Assembly: GCA_964247705.1 (NCBI GenBank)
Contig: CAXTVQ010000007.1
Location: 1 to 64,000 of the forward strand
Origin: LMUY01 sp964247705
GTDB taxonomy: Bacteria > Pseudomonadota > Alphaproteobacteria > Acetobacterales > Acetobacteraceae
Length of the DNA stretch: 64,000 nt
Reading direction: 5' to 3'
Shown: one piece after another, positions 1-8,322 of the stretch
How the letters are laid out: each line of letters starts with the position of its first letter
Numbering within the stretch: the stretch's first letter is position 1
Notes under the pieces: generated by a model
Told to the model about the DNA's origin: nothing
Seen by the model: the letters and a program-made list of their open reading frames with translations, nothing else
Databases searched by the model: none
Made by a program: the position numbers and the translations under genes

Positions 1-389
1 CCGACATGATGGTGGTGATGCAGGACGGGCACATCCGCCAGTCCGGCACCCCGCGCGACGTGTTCGGCAACCCGGCCAGCAGCTTCGTCGCGCGCTTCAT
101 CGGCGGCCACAACGTGCTGCCGGGTGCGGCCGGCCCCATTGCGGTGCGCGCCGACCGCTGCCGGCTCAAGCCCGATGGCGCCGGCCACAACAGCGCAGGG
201 CTGGCGGCGCGGGTGGAAGCGGTGGAATATCAGGGCGGGACGGTCCGGGTCGCCCTCATGGTGACCGAGACGGGGGAGGGCGCATCCGTGCTGCTTCCGG
301 ACGACGAATACGACGCCGCTCCGGTGGCGGCCGGCACGTCCGCCCGGCTGGTATGGTCGCCGGCCGACGAGCGCCGTCTGGCGGCATAG
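1..389 (+). CDS. ABC transporter ATP-binding protein, C-terminal part (truncated by window edge)
   Basis: Only the last ~129 codons are present; the reading frame is open from base 3. The start of the fragment (MMVVMQDGHIRQSGTP) is the end of an ABC ATPase domain, and FVARFIGGHNVL followed by a small beta-rich tail matches the linker and TOBE domain of the polyamine/iron/sulfate importer ATPases (PotA/FbpC/CysA group). The protein would sit on the inner face of the membrane and drive uptake of a small solute. The Walker motifs lie outside the window, so the exact substrate class cannot be read. It ends 13 bp before the asparaginase gene, so the two are probably one operon. Confidence 0.85.
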   Translation, partial: DMMVVMQDGHIRQSGTPRDVFGNPASSFVARFIGGHNVLPGAAGPIAVRADRCRLKPDGAGHNSAGLAARVEAVEYQGGTVRVALMVTETGEGASVLLPDDEYDAAPVAAGTSARLVWSPADERRLAA

Positions 390-402
390 GAGAGGCATCG
401 CA

Positions 403-1407
403 ATGAGCAGCACGAAACCGGTCGTCGCCTTCATCGGCACGGGCGGCACCATCTCGTCCCTCGGCAGCGGCCCGCTGGACATCCTGGATTACGGCGCGTC
501 CGAAAACCGCATGCAGGCCGATGCGATCCTGGCCCGCTTCCCCGAATGGGCGGAGGTCGCGGAGGTGATCGCCGTCCCGTTCGACAACATCCCCAGCCAC
601 AACATCTACTTTCCGGCGTGGAAGAAGCTGTCGGCGCTGTGCGAGCGCGTGGTGGCGGACACGCCCGGCCTGGCCGGGATCGTCATCGGCCACGGCACCG
701 CCTCGATGGAGGAGACGGCGTATTTCCTGAACCTGGTGCTCAAGGTCGACGTGCCCGTCGTGATCACCGGCAGCCAGCGCCCGGCAAGCGGCTTGTCCAC
801 CGACGCCGCCATGAACCTGGTGAACGCGGTGCGCACCGCCGCCTCGCCGCAGGCGCGCGGGATGGGCGTGCTGCTGATGCTGAATGACGAGATCCACGCG
901 GCGCGCGAGGTCACCAAAACGTCCACGTTCCGCCTGCAGACCTTCCGCACCCCGGATTTCGGCGTGCTCGGCCACGCCGACGGCGACCGCGTGGTGTTCT
1001 ACCGCGCACCGCTGCGCCGCCACATGCCGGACACCGAGTTCGACATACGCGACCTCGCCGAACTGCCCCGGGTGGACATAACCTACGCCTATGTCGGGTC
1101 GGACGGCACGGCGGTGCGCGCGTTCCTGGCGGCGGGGGCGAAGGGCATCGTGTCCGCCGGGTTCGCGCCGGGGTTCCCGGGCACCGACGATGCCGAGATG
1201 CTGAAGCAGGCGGTGCAGCAGGGCGTGATCGTCGTGCAATCCACCCGCGCCGGCAGCGGACGCACGTTCCGCGGCAAGCGCGCGCGGGAGAGCGGCTTCC
1301 TGATCGCCGACAACCTCAACCCGCAAAAGGCGCGCCTGCTGCTGGCGTTGGCCCTCACCCGCACCAGCGACCCGGCGGAGATCGCCCGCATGTTCGAGAC
1401 CTACTGA
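403..1407 (+). CDS. asparaginase/glutaminase family amidohydrolase
   Basis: A 334-residue protein of the L-asparaginase type I/II fold, which hydrolyses an amide to acid and ammonia. The first nucleophile motif GTGGTIS (Thr13/Thr16 region) and the second motif around residues 97-101 are present, as is the lysine of VTKTST (Lys172). The second motif reads HGTAS where asparaginases have HGTDT or HGTDS. The Asp that binds the substrate amino and carboxyl groups is therefore Ala100, although Thr99 and Lys172 are kept. No signal peptide is visible, so it is probably cytoplasmic. It lies between an ABC importer gene and a flavin monooxygenase gene (2 bp gap). A relaxed or different amide substrate is an inference from the missing Asp and the context. 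Confidence 0.88.
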   Translation: MSSTKPVVAFIGTGGTISSLGSGPLDILDYGASENRMQADAILARFPEWAEVAEVIAVPFDNIPSHNIYFPAWKKLSALCERVVADTPGLAGIVIGHGTASMEETAYFLNLVLKVDVPVVITGSQRPASGLSTDAAMNLVNAVRTAASPQARGMGVLLMLNDEIHAAREVTKTSTFRLQTFRTPDFGVLGHADGDRVVFYRAPLRRHMPDTEFDIRDLAELPRVDITYAYVGSDGTAVRAFLAAGAKGIVSAGFAPGFPGTDDAEMLKQAVQQGVIVVQSTRAGSGRTFRGKRARESGFLIADNLNPQKARLLLALALTRTSDPAEIARMFETY

Positions 1408-1409
1408 CG

Positions 1410-2720
1410 ATGCCCAAGCCGTTCCATCTCGGCCTGTTCCTGCAGGGCTCCAGCGTGCAGGCCTGGGGCGAACCCTGGACCGGCCGCATCGGCGAGACCT
1501 GGCGGCAGCCCAAGCTGTTCACCGACGTCGCCCAGGCGCTCGAGCGCGCATGCTTCGACTACATCCTGCTCGAGGACTCGTCCTACATAGGCGAAAGCTA
1601 CGCCGCCTCCCGCGAGATCTACCTCCGCAACGCGATCGCAGTGCCGCGGCAGGACCCGTCGGTCGTCGCAAGCCTGATGACCGCCGTGACCAGCCGGATC
1701 GGCATCGTCCCCACCTTCGCGACCTTCGCCTACCCGCCGTACCTCCTGGCCCGGCTGATGGCCACGCTGGACCAGGTGTCGGACGGGCGCGCCGGCTGGA
1801 ACATGGTCACCGGCAGTTCCGATTACGCCGCGCGCAATTTCGGCCTGGACGGCTTGCCGGAGCACGATCTGCGCTACGACATGGCCGACGAGTACATGGA
1901 CCTGGTGGGCCAGCTCTGGGATTCGTGGGAGCCGGGCGCGCTGGTGGCCGACACGGATAGCGGCATGCTGGTGGACCACACCAAGGTGCGGCAGATCGAC
2001 TTCAAGGGGCGCTGGTACAGCTCGCGCGGCCCGCTCAACTCCGGCCCGTGCGTGCAGGGCCGTCCGGTGATCGCCCAGGCCGGCGGCTCGCCGCGCGGCC
2101 GCCAGTTCGCCGCGCGCCACGCCGACACGATCGTCTCCAGCGTCAAGGGCCTGGCCGCAATGCGCGCCTACCGCCAGGACGTGCGGGCGCGCCGGGCGGA
2201 GCAGGGACTGGATCCGGACACGGTCAAGGTGCTGTTCCTGGTTGCCCCGATCGTGGCGGAAACGGAGGAGGATGCGCAGGCATTGCGGGCAAGGCGGGCG
2301 GCGCAGGTCGCGGCGCAGGTGGACCGCAAGCTCGCCTTCCTCGGCAAGCTCACCAACATCGATTTCGCGCAGTTCGACCTGGACGCGCCGGTGGGCTCGC
2401 TCACCACCAACGGCCACCAGCAAACGCTGGACGACTTCAAGCGCCGCGCCGGCGACAAGACGCTGCGGCAGGCGGCGGCAGCGTACAACAGCGACGGCGG
2501 CTCCGTGCAGTTGGTCGGCACCCCGGACAGCGTGGCGGCGCAGATGGCCGAAGCCATGGAGGAGGTGGGCGGCGACGGCTTCCTGTTCTCGATGACCAAC
2601 GTCAGCCGTCGCACGATCGCCGAGATCGAGGACGGTCTGGTCCCCGCGCTGCAGCGGCGCGGCCTCACGCGCAAGGCGTACGGATCCAACCACTTCCGGG
2701 ACAACCTGCTGGAATTCTAA
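1410..2720 (+). CDS. LLM-class flavin-dependent monooxygenase (NtaA/SnaA/DszA family)
   Basis: A 436-residue luciferase-like monooxygenase. The N-terminal FHLGLFLQG, the aromatic/acidic LLEDSSYIG region, the DQVSDGRAGWNMVT block and the C-terminal SNHFRDNLLEF are typical of the nitrilotriacetate/alkanesulfonate/dibenzothiophene-sulfone monooxygenase group. These enzymes use FMNH2 from a separate reductase to oxidise small N- or S-containing compounds. No flavin reductase gene is seen in this window. The start codon lies 2 bp after the asparaginase stop, so the two should be co-translated. The natural substrate cannot be deduced. Confidence 0.9.
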   Translation: MPKPFHLGLFLQGSSVQAWGEPWTGRIGETWRQPKLFTDVAQALERACFDYILLEDSSYIGESYAASREIYLRNAIAVPRQDPSVVASLMTAVTSRIGIVPTFATFAYPPYLLARLMATLDQVSDGRAGWNMVTGSSDYAARNFGLDGLPEHDLRYDMADEYMDLVGQLWDSWEPGALVADTDSGMLVDHTKVRQIDFKGRWYSSRGPLNSGPCVQGRPVIAQAGGSPRGRQFAARHADTIVSSVKGLAAMRAYRQDVRARRAEQGLDPDTVKVLFLVAPIVAETEEDAQALRARRAAQVAAQVDRKLAFLGKLTNIDFAQFDLDAPVGSLTTNGHQQTLDDFKRRAGDKTLRQAAAAYNSDGGSVQLVGTPDSVAAQMAEAMEEVGGDGFLFSMTNVSRRTIAEIEDGLVPALQRRGLTRKAYGSNHFRDNLLEF

Positions 2721-2740
2721 GAAGGAAGGTGAGGGCGCTC

Positions 2741-3490
2741 CTACGCCATGTACCCGCCCCCGTTCACCTGCATCACCTCCCCCGTCATGAACCCCGACGC
2801 CTCCGACGCCAGGAACACCACCGCGTTCGCAATGTCGGAAGCCTGCCCAACACGGCCCAACGGCAGGGACGCGCCGATCGCCGCGATCTCCTCGTCGGTG
2901 TTGCCGCCGCGCGGCTGGGCCGTGTCGATCAAGCCGGGTGCGATCGCGTTGACCCGGATGCGGTGCGGCGCGAGTTCCAGCGCCATCGACCGGGTCAGCC
3001 CGATCAGCCCGGACTTGCTGGCGCTGTAATGCACGCCGAGCACCGCTCCCCGGATGGACTGCGACGACAGGTTGATGATCGCCCCGCCGGCCCCGCCCGC
3101 GATCATCGCCTTCGCCGCCGCCTGGGCGCAGAACGCGGCGCCGCGCAGGTTCACCCCGTGCACCCCGTCCCACACCGCTGCGGTCAGGTCGAGGAAGGCC
3201 ATGCGCGGATAGATCCCGGCATTGTTCACCAGGATATCGAGCCGCCCGAACCGCTCCATCACCGCCTGCACCATGGCTGCGGACGCGCCCAAATCCGCCA
3301 CGTCGGCCCGGACCAGCATCGCCTGCCGGCCCGCGCGCTGCACGGCGGCGGCGACCTCCTGCGCGGCGGCCTCGTCGTCCAGCCAGTTCACCGCGACATC
3401 CGCGCCGGCAACCGCCAGGGCGACCGCCGAAGCCGCGCCGATCCCCTGCTGCGCGCCGGTCACCAGCGCAACGCGACCCTCAAGGTTCAT
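2741..3490 (-). CDS. short-chain dehydrogenase/reductase (SDR), 249 aa
   Basis: A classical SDR with the cofactor motif TGAQQGIG (residues 11-18), NNAG (89-92), an active-site serine near 142, and Tyr155-x3-Lys159 in YSASK. The length (249 residues) is normal. Family members carry out NAD(P)-dependent alcohol/ketone interconversion. The ATG overlaps the stop of the upstream FMO gene (ATGA), so translation is coupled. It is the last gene of a seven-gene leftward operon and converges on the flavin monooxygenase gene with a 20-bp gap that contains no clear hairpin. A longer reading frame extends upstream, but the coupled ATG at 3490 starts the recognisable fold. Confidence 0.9.
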   Translation of the reverse strand: MNLEGRVALVTGAQQGIGAASAVALAVAGADVAVNWLDDEAAAQEVAAAVQRAGRQAMLVRADVADLGASAAMVQAVMERFGRLDILVNNAGIYPRMAFLDLTAAVWDGVHGVNLRGAAFCAQAAAKAMIAGGAGGAIINLSSQSIRGAVLGVHYSASKSGLIGLTRSMALELAPHRIRVNAIAPGLIDTAQPRGGNTDEEIAAIGASLPLGRVGQASDIANAVVFLASEASGFMTGEVMQVNGGGYMA

Positions 3491-4911
3491 CCGGATGTCT
3501 CCCGCCACACCACCGCCTGCGGCACGTTGTAGTCCAGCAACGACTGCCAGTGGCGGTCCAGGTCGGCCTCGAACAACCCCCGTGTCAGGCCCGACACAAG
3601 CTTCGGCACCGCAATCGTCATCGCATTGATGGAGGAGCCGGACGGCCCGAAGCTCATCGTGCTGGCGATGTTGAACAGGTGGATGTCGCGCATCCAGGCA
3701 TCCACGCCGGGTTCGCGCGGCATCAGGGCGTAATCCGGCGCGAGATACGGGAAGCGGGCCAGCCGGTCGTCCCTTAGCTCCGGCGGCGGCGTGTAGCGGT
3801 CCGACCAGCGGGCGATGCTGCCCGCGATCCCACGCAGCTCCGGGCGAAGGCCGAAATCCATCTCGACGCCCGTGCCGCAAATCAGGAAATCCGCCCGGTA
3901 CGCCCCGCTCGGCGTCTGCAGCTCCACCCCGTCACCCACCACGCGCGCATCCGTCCACGGCGACCCGGTGCGGAGCCGAAACCCGGCATGCGCGGCGCAG
4001 CGGTCGTAGGTCGGCTGCGGAAAGCCCTCGCGCAGGCCGAGGATCGTGCTCATGAACCGCCACCGCCACGCATCGTCCAGGTCCGACAGATGCCGCAGGA
4101 ACCCGGCGAAGTTCATCCAGCGATACGGCTGCACGAGCTGCGGCACGGCACGGCGGCAGAACACGCTCACCTCCGCCGCCCCCGCCTCCAGCGCCATGGC
4201 GGCGTTATCGAGCGCCGAAGCCCCAGCGCCCAGCACCGCCACGCGCCGGCCAGCGAGGGCGGCAAAATCGATCGCGTCCGCAGTGTGCGCCCGGAACCGC
4301 GGCGGCAGCGCTGCCACGAAATCCGGCATCCACCACTGGCCGGCGCCGTCCTGCCCCGTCGCCAGCACCACCTTGCGGGCGTAGCGAACGGTCTCGACCC
4401 CGTCCTCGCACAACGTCACGGCGAGCAGGCCATCCGGCACCGGGCCGATCGCGGTCACGCCAACGCCGTTGCGCACCGGCACGCCCACGGTGTCGCGCAC
4501 CCAGAGCAGGTAGGCGGCCCAGTCCTCCCGCGCGATCAGATGCAGCGCCGCCCAGTGCGCCGCGCCGTAGCGTGCCTCGTGCCAGGCGCGATAGCCGAGG
4601 CTCGGCAGGTCGAGGTCTGGCCCGGAATAGTCCTTGGGCGAGCGCAGCGTCGGCATGCGGGCGAAGGTCAGCCACGGGCCTTCCTGGCCCCGCCCGGCGC
4701 GGTCGACCAGCAGGATGTTGTCCACATGCGCCCGCAGCAGCCCAACGCCGGTCGCCAAACCCGACTGCCCGGCCCCCACCACCAGCACGTCGAGCGCGGG
4801 CTCCCCGTCCGGTCCGATGCGCGGCTCCAGCCACGGCAGCCGCGGATGCGCGATCCGTTCCAGATCGTCCTGCACCCTGGCGGCGAGGCTCGCCAGCGCG
4901 TCCGGCATCAT
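3487..4911 (-). CDS. FMO/Baeyer-Villiger-like FAD/NAD(P)-dependent oxidoreductase
   Basis: A 474-residue flavoprotein with two dinucleotide-binding sites: VVGAGQSG (residues 44-51, FAD) and VLGAGASALD further on (NADPH). The layout fits the flavin-containing monooxygenase and Baeyer-Villiger families. The usual FxGxxxHxxxW fingerprint is not clearly present; the nearest match is FRAHTADAIDF. A hydroxylase or oxidoreductase role is therefore safer than a Baeyer-Villiger call. The start MMPDAL lies 4 bp after the stop of the upstream SDR gene, and the stop overlaps the next SDR start. With two flanking dehydrogenases it probably forms a short oxidation route for whatever the operon's ABC system imports (inference). 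Confidence 0.85.
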   Translation of the reverse strand: MMPDALASLAARVQDDLERIAHPRLPWLEPRIGPDGEPALDVLVVGAGQSGLATGVGLLRAHVDNILLVDRAGRGQEGPWLTFARMPTLRSPKDYSGPDLDLPSLGYRAWHEARYGAAHWAALHLIAREDWAAYLLWVRDTVGVPVRNGVGVTAIGPVPDGLLAVTLCEDGVETVRYARKVVLATGQDGAGQWWMPDFVAALPPRFRAHTADAIDFAALAGRRVAVLGAGASALDNAAMALEAGAAEVSVFCRRAVPQLVQPYRWMNFAGFLRHLSDLDDAWRWRFMSTILGLREGFPQPTYDRCAAHAGFRLRTGSPWTDARVVGDGVELQTPSGAYRADFLICGTGVEMDFGLRPELRGIAGSIARWSDRYTPPPELRDDRLARFPYLAPDYALMPREPGVDAWMRDIHLFNIASTMSFGPSGSSINAMTIAVPKLVSGLTRGLFEADLDRHWQSLLDYNVPQAVVWRETSG

Positions 4912-4915
4912 CCCG

Positions 4916-5662
4916 CTATCCGGCAAGCCAGCCTCCATCCACCACCAGCTCGGTCCCGGTCGAGAAGCTGGACGCATCGCTGGCCAAATAGAGTGCCGCC
5001 TCCGCCACCTCCTCCGCCCGCCCGAAACGTGCCATCGGGTGGCGCAGGCGCGAAGCTTCGCGGGTCGCCTCCGGCGTCGCCGAACGGGCGAAGCTGCGGG
5101 CGAGCAAAGGCGTGTCGATCGCGCCCGGTAGGATCGCGTTCACCCGCACCCCATCCCCCGCGACGTCCAGCGCCGTCGTCTTGGTCAGGCTGAGGATCGC
5201 GCCCTTGGATGCGATGTACGCGGCATTGTTGCGCCCGCCGGCCCGGGCAAGTTGCGACGCGATAGTGACGATGCTGCCGCACCCTGCCGCCTGCATTCCC
5301 GGCAGAACGGCACGCATCCACAGGAACGTGCCGGTGAGGTTAGTGCGAAGCACCGCGTCCCAATCGGCCAGCCCGATCGTCGTCACCGTACCGCCGCTGG
5401 AGAACCCGGCGGCCGTGACCAGGACATCGGTGCGACCGTACGCACTCAGCACGGCGGCCGCGTGCGCGTCGACGGTGGCCGGGTCGCCCACATCGCCCAC
5501 GAGCGCCAACCCGCCTGTCTCAGCCGCGACGGACCCGGCGGCCGCCGGGTCCCGGTCGATGATGGCGACACGGGCGCCCTCCCGCGCGAACAGCAGCGCC
5601 GTGGCCCGGCCGATGCCCGAACCGCCGCCGGTGATCACCGCCACCCGGCCCGCCAGCCTCAT
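4916..5662 (-). CDS. short-chain dehydrogenase/reductase (SDR), 248 aa
   Basis: A second classical SDR of the operon with TGGGSGIG (residues 11-18), Tyr149-x3-Lys153 in YIASK and a C-terminal STGTELVVDGG. The usual NNAG is VTAAG here, a variant found in some SDRs. It is not a close copy of the other SDR in the operon, so recent duplication is unlikely. The ATG overlaps the stop of the ABC ATPase gene (ATGA), tying the enzymes to the transporter. NAD(P)-dependent oxidation or reduction is inferred from the family. Confidence 0.9.
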   Translation of the reverse strand: MRLAGRVAVITGGGSGIGRATALLFAREGARVAIIDRDPAAAGSVAAETGGLALVGDVGDPATVDAHAAAVLSAYGRTDVLVTAAGFSSGGTVTTIGLADWDAVLRTNLTGTFLWMRAVLPGMQAAGCGSIVTIASQLARAGGRNNAAYIASKGAILSLTKTTALDVAGDGVRVNAILPGAIDTPLLARSFARSATPEATREASRLRHPMARFGRAEEVAEAALYLASDASSFSTGTELVVDGGWLAG

Positions 5663-7317
5663 GCCACCGCCATCCCGGCCGGCGCGCCGCTGCGGTGCGG
5701 ATCGAAATGCGGCACCGCGTCCAGCAGGGTGCGCGTGTAGTCCGCCCGCGGCGCCTCGAACACGGCGCGGCTCGGCCCCGCCTCCACCACCCGGCCCCCC
5801 TGCAGCACCACCAGGCTGTCGCACATCATGCGCACCACGTTGAGGTCGTGGCTGACGAACAGCAAGGCGATGTCGTCCTCCCGCCGCAACCGGTCCAGCA
5901 GTTGCAGGATCACCGCCTGGATGGACACGTCCAGCGCCGCCGTCGGCTCGTCCAGTATCAGCAGCCGGGGACGGGGGGCGATGGCGCGGGCGATCCCGAC
6001 GCGCGCCTTCTGCCCGCCCGAGAGCTGGTGCGGATAGCGGCCAAGCAGGTCCGCGGGCAACCCGGCGCGGGTGGCCGCTTCCATAACCCGGGCGCGCAGG
6101 GCGCCCCCATCCCGCATCCGTTCCAGCCGGCGCAGCGGATGGGCGATGCAGTCGAACGCGGTGAAGCGCGGGTTCAGGCTCTCGTGCGGATCCTGGAACA
6201 CGATCTGGATGTCCCGGCGGTGCGGCGAGCGGTGGAACTCGCGGGCGGGAATGGCGCCGATATCCTCGCCGGCAAAGATGATGTCTCCCGCATCGGCGTC
6301 GATCAGCCGGCAGGCCAGGCGGGAGAGGGTGCTCTTGCCCGAACCAGACTCGCCCACCAGGCCGAGGCTGCCGCCTTGTGGCAGGGCGAATGACACGTCC
6401 GCCACCGCGTGCACCGGGCCCGGAAAGGTCTTGGTCACGTGCCGCAGATCCAGCAGGACGCCGGTGCCGGGCGGGCGTACGCGGGGCGGCACCGCGGCCG
6501 CCCGTTCGCCGTGCGCAAGGTCGGCCAGTGTCGAGTGCCGGGTGGGGGAGGCGGCGATCAGCCGTTGCGTGTAGGGGTGAACGGGCGCGCGGAACAGCGC
6601 CTCCGTCGGCCCCCGTTCCACGACCAGGCCGTGCTCCATGACCGCGATGGCGCCGCAATACCGTGCGGCCAGGCCGAGATCGTGGGTGATCAGGATCATC
6701 GCCATGCCGCGCTCGGTGACGAGGCCCGAGAGCAGGTCCATCACCGTCCGCTGCGTGGTCACGTCGAGCCCCGTGGTCGGCTCGTCCGCGATCAGCAGGT
6801 CCGGCTCGCAGGCCATGGCCATGGCGATCATCACCCGCTGGCACATTCCGCCGGACAGCTCCGCCGGGTAGGCGCGCAACCGGGCCTCCGGGTCGCGGAT
6901 CTGCACCGCCTGCAGCAGGGACAACGCCTGCGACCGGGCCGCGGGGGCGGAAACCCGGCGGTGGGCGTGCAGCACGTCCGTGATCTGCTGGCCCACGGTG
7001 CGGATCGGGTTCAACGCCAGCCGCGGGTTCTGGAAGATCATGGACATCGCCGCACCGCGCAGCCCCCGCATCTCGCCCGGGCCCGCCCGGGCGATGTCCC
7101 GCCCGCGGAACAGCACGCGCCCGCCCTCCACCCGGCCGGCGCGGTCCAGCAGGCGCATGATCGCCAGCGAGGTCACGGACTTGCCGGACCCGCTCTCCCC
7201 CACGATGCCGAGCGTCTGGCCGGCCTCCAGCGCGAAGCCGACGCCGCGCAAGGCCGGCACCGTGCCATGCCTGGTGGCGAAACTCACGCGCAGGTCGGAC
7301 ACGTCCAGCAGGGTCAT
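5659..7317 (-). CDS. fused double ABC ATPase of an oligopeptide/nickel-type importer (DppD-DppF fusion)
   Basis: A 552-residue protein with two complete ABC ATPase domains in tandem. The first has Walker A GESGSGKS at residues 40-47, signature LSGGMCQR and Walker B LLIADEPTTGLD. The second has Walker A GESGSGKS near residue 325, signature LSGGQKAR and LLILDEPTAALD. Each domain ends in the HPYT/ADYT-type oligopeptide-transporter tail. In E. coli the same functions are split between DppD and DppF. The ATG at 7317 overlaps the permease stop by 4 bp. It energises the importer formed with the two permeases and the binding protein upstream. Confidence 0.95.
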   Translation of the reverse strand: MTLLDVSDLRVSFATRHGTVPALRGVGFALEAGQTLGIVGESGSGKSVTSLAIMRLLDRAGRVEGGRVLFRGRDIARAGPGEMRGLRGAAMSMIFQNPRLALNPIRTVGQQITDVLHAHRRVSAPAARSQALSLLQAVQIRDPEARLRAYPAELSGGMCQRVMIAMAMACEPDLLIADEPTTGLDVTTQRTVMDLLSGLVTERGMAMILITHDLGLAARYCGAIAVMEHGLVVERGPTEALFRAPVHPYTQRLIAASPTRHSTLADLAHGERAAAVPPRVRPPGTGVLLDLRHVTKTFPGPVHAVADVSFALPQGGSLGLVGESGSGKSTLSRLACRLIDADAGDIIFAGEDIGAIPAREFHRSPHRRDIQIVFQDPHESLNPRFTAFDCIAHPLRRLERMRDGGALRARVMEAATRAGLPADLLGRYPHQLSGGQKARVGIARAIAPRPRLLILDEPTAALDVSIQAVILQLLDRLRREDDIALLFVSHDLNVVRMMCDSLVVLQGGRVVEAGPSRAVFEAPRADYTRTLLDAVPHFDPHRSGAPAGMAVA

Positions 7318-8177
7318 GTGCGCATCCGCGGGTCGAGCACGTCGCGCAAGCCGTCGCCGAGCAGGTTGAAGCACAGCACCGTCAGCATCAGCGCCAGGCC
7401 CGGGAACGCGACCAGCCACCACTTGCCCGTCGTGATGAAGCGGGCGCCCTCGGCCACCATGATCCCCCATTCCGGCGTCGGCGCCTGCACGCCCAGGCCG
7501 ATGAACGACAACCCGGCCGCGTTCAGGATTGCCCAGCCGAGGTTGAGCGAGATCTGCACCGACATCGCCGGCAGCACGTTCGGCAACAGGAAGCGCAGCA
7601 CCACCGAAAGGTGGCTGTCGCCGCACGCCCGCGCCGCCTCCACCCACCCGGCGTTGCGGCGCACGTTCACCTCGGCGCGAGCGAAGCGGATGTAGAATGG
7701 CAGGTTAATCACCGCCGTGGCGATGATGATGTTTTCCATCCGGTTGCCGAGGGCGGCCACCAGCGCCATGGCCAGCACGAACAGCGGAAAGGCCATCAGC
7801 ACGTCCACGAACCGGCCGACCCAGCGGTCCAGCCGCCCGCCGCGATAGCCGCAGAAGCCGCCGATCACCGCGCCGATGACGAAGGAGATGCCGACGGCGG
7901 ACACGGCGATGAACAGGTCCAGCCGGGTAGCGGCCACGATGCGGCTGAAGATGTCGCGCCCGAGCTGGTCGGTGCCGGCCCAGTGCGCGGCGCTCGGCGG
8001 TTGCAGCGCGTGCGCGACGTCGGAGGCGATCGGGTCGTAGGGCAGCAGCAAGGGTGCGGACGCGGCGACGAGGATCAGCACCAGTGTCGCCAAGGCGGCG
8101 ACCGCGGTCACCGGATTGCCGCGAAGGATATAGGCGACGTGGCCGAACGGGTTGGGCCGGCTTAGGACGAGGCTCAT
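7314..8177 (-). CDS. ABC importer permease, DppC family
   Basis: A 287-residue inner-membrane permease with about six hydrophobic segments. It has the N-terminal LLLPYDP and GTDQLGRDIFSR blocks characteristic of DppC/OppC and the EAA loop (EAARACGDSHLSVVLRFLLPN) that docks on the ATPase. It pairs with the DppB-type permease upstream. The stop overlaps the ATPase start. A 145-bp spacer containing an inverted repeat separates it from the DppB gene, the only sizeable gap in this otherwise tightly packed operon. Confidence 0.95.
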   Translation of the reverse strand: MSLVLSRPNPFGHVAYILRGNPVTAVAALATLVLILVAASAPLLLPYDPIASDVAHALQPPSAAHWAGTDQLGRDIFSRIVAATRLDLFIAVSAVGISFVIGAVIGGFCGYRGGRLDRWVGRFVDVLMAFPLFVLAMALVAALGNRMENIIIATAVINLPFYIRFARAEVNVRRNAGWVEAARACGDSHLSVVLRFLLPNVLPAMSVQISLNLGWAILNAAGLSFIGLGVQAPTPEWGIMVAEGARFITTGKWWLVAFPGLALMLTVLCFNLLGDGLRDVLDPRMRT

Positions 8178-8185
8178 GATCGTCC

Positions 8186-8209
8186 CCCTCTCCCGCTTGC
8201 GGGAAAGGG
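8186..8209. repeat. REP-like palindrome inside the permease operon
   Basis: An 11-bp inverted repeat with a 2-bp loop: left arm 8186-8196 (ccctctcccgc), right arm 8199-8209, one mismatch. It is followed by GGTCGGGGTGAGGG, the usual context of a palindromic repeat common in GC-rich proteobacteria. It lies in the 145-bp spacer between the two permease genes. It could form an RNA hairpin that moderates expression of the downstream genes; that role is inference. Confidence 0.65.
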
Positions 8210-8322
8210 TCGGGGTGAGGGTGCGAGGGTTCCGCCACGCGGGTGCTGATCGCCTGAACGATCCTCAACCAGGTCCCCTTCCGTGAAGGACGGGAGAAGG
8301 AGAAGCGGGCAGGTGGACCGCC

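Noticed and set aside
1401..3173. 590-codon minus-strand frame
   Set aside because: Mostly antisense to the flavin monooxygenase and partly out of frame over the SDR; composition is shadow-like.
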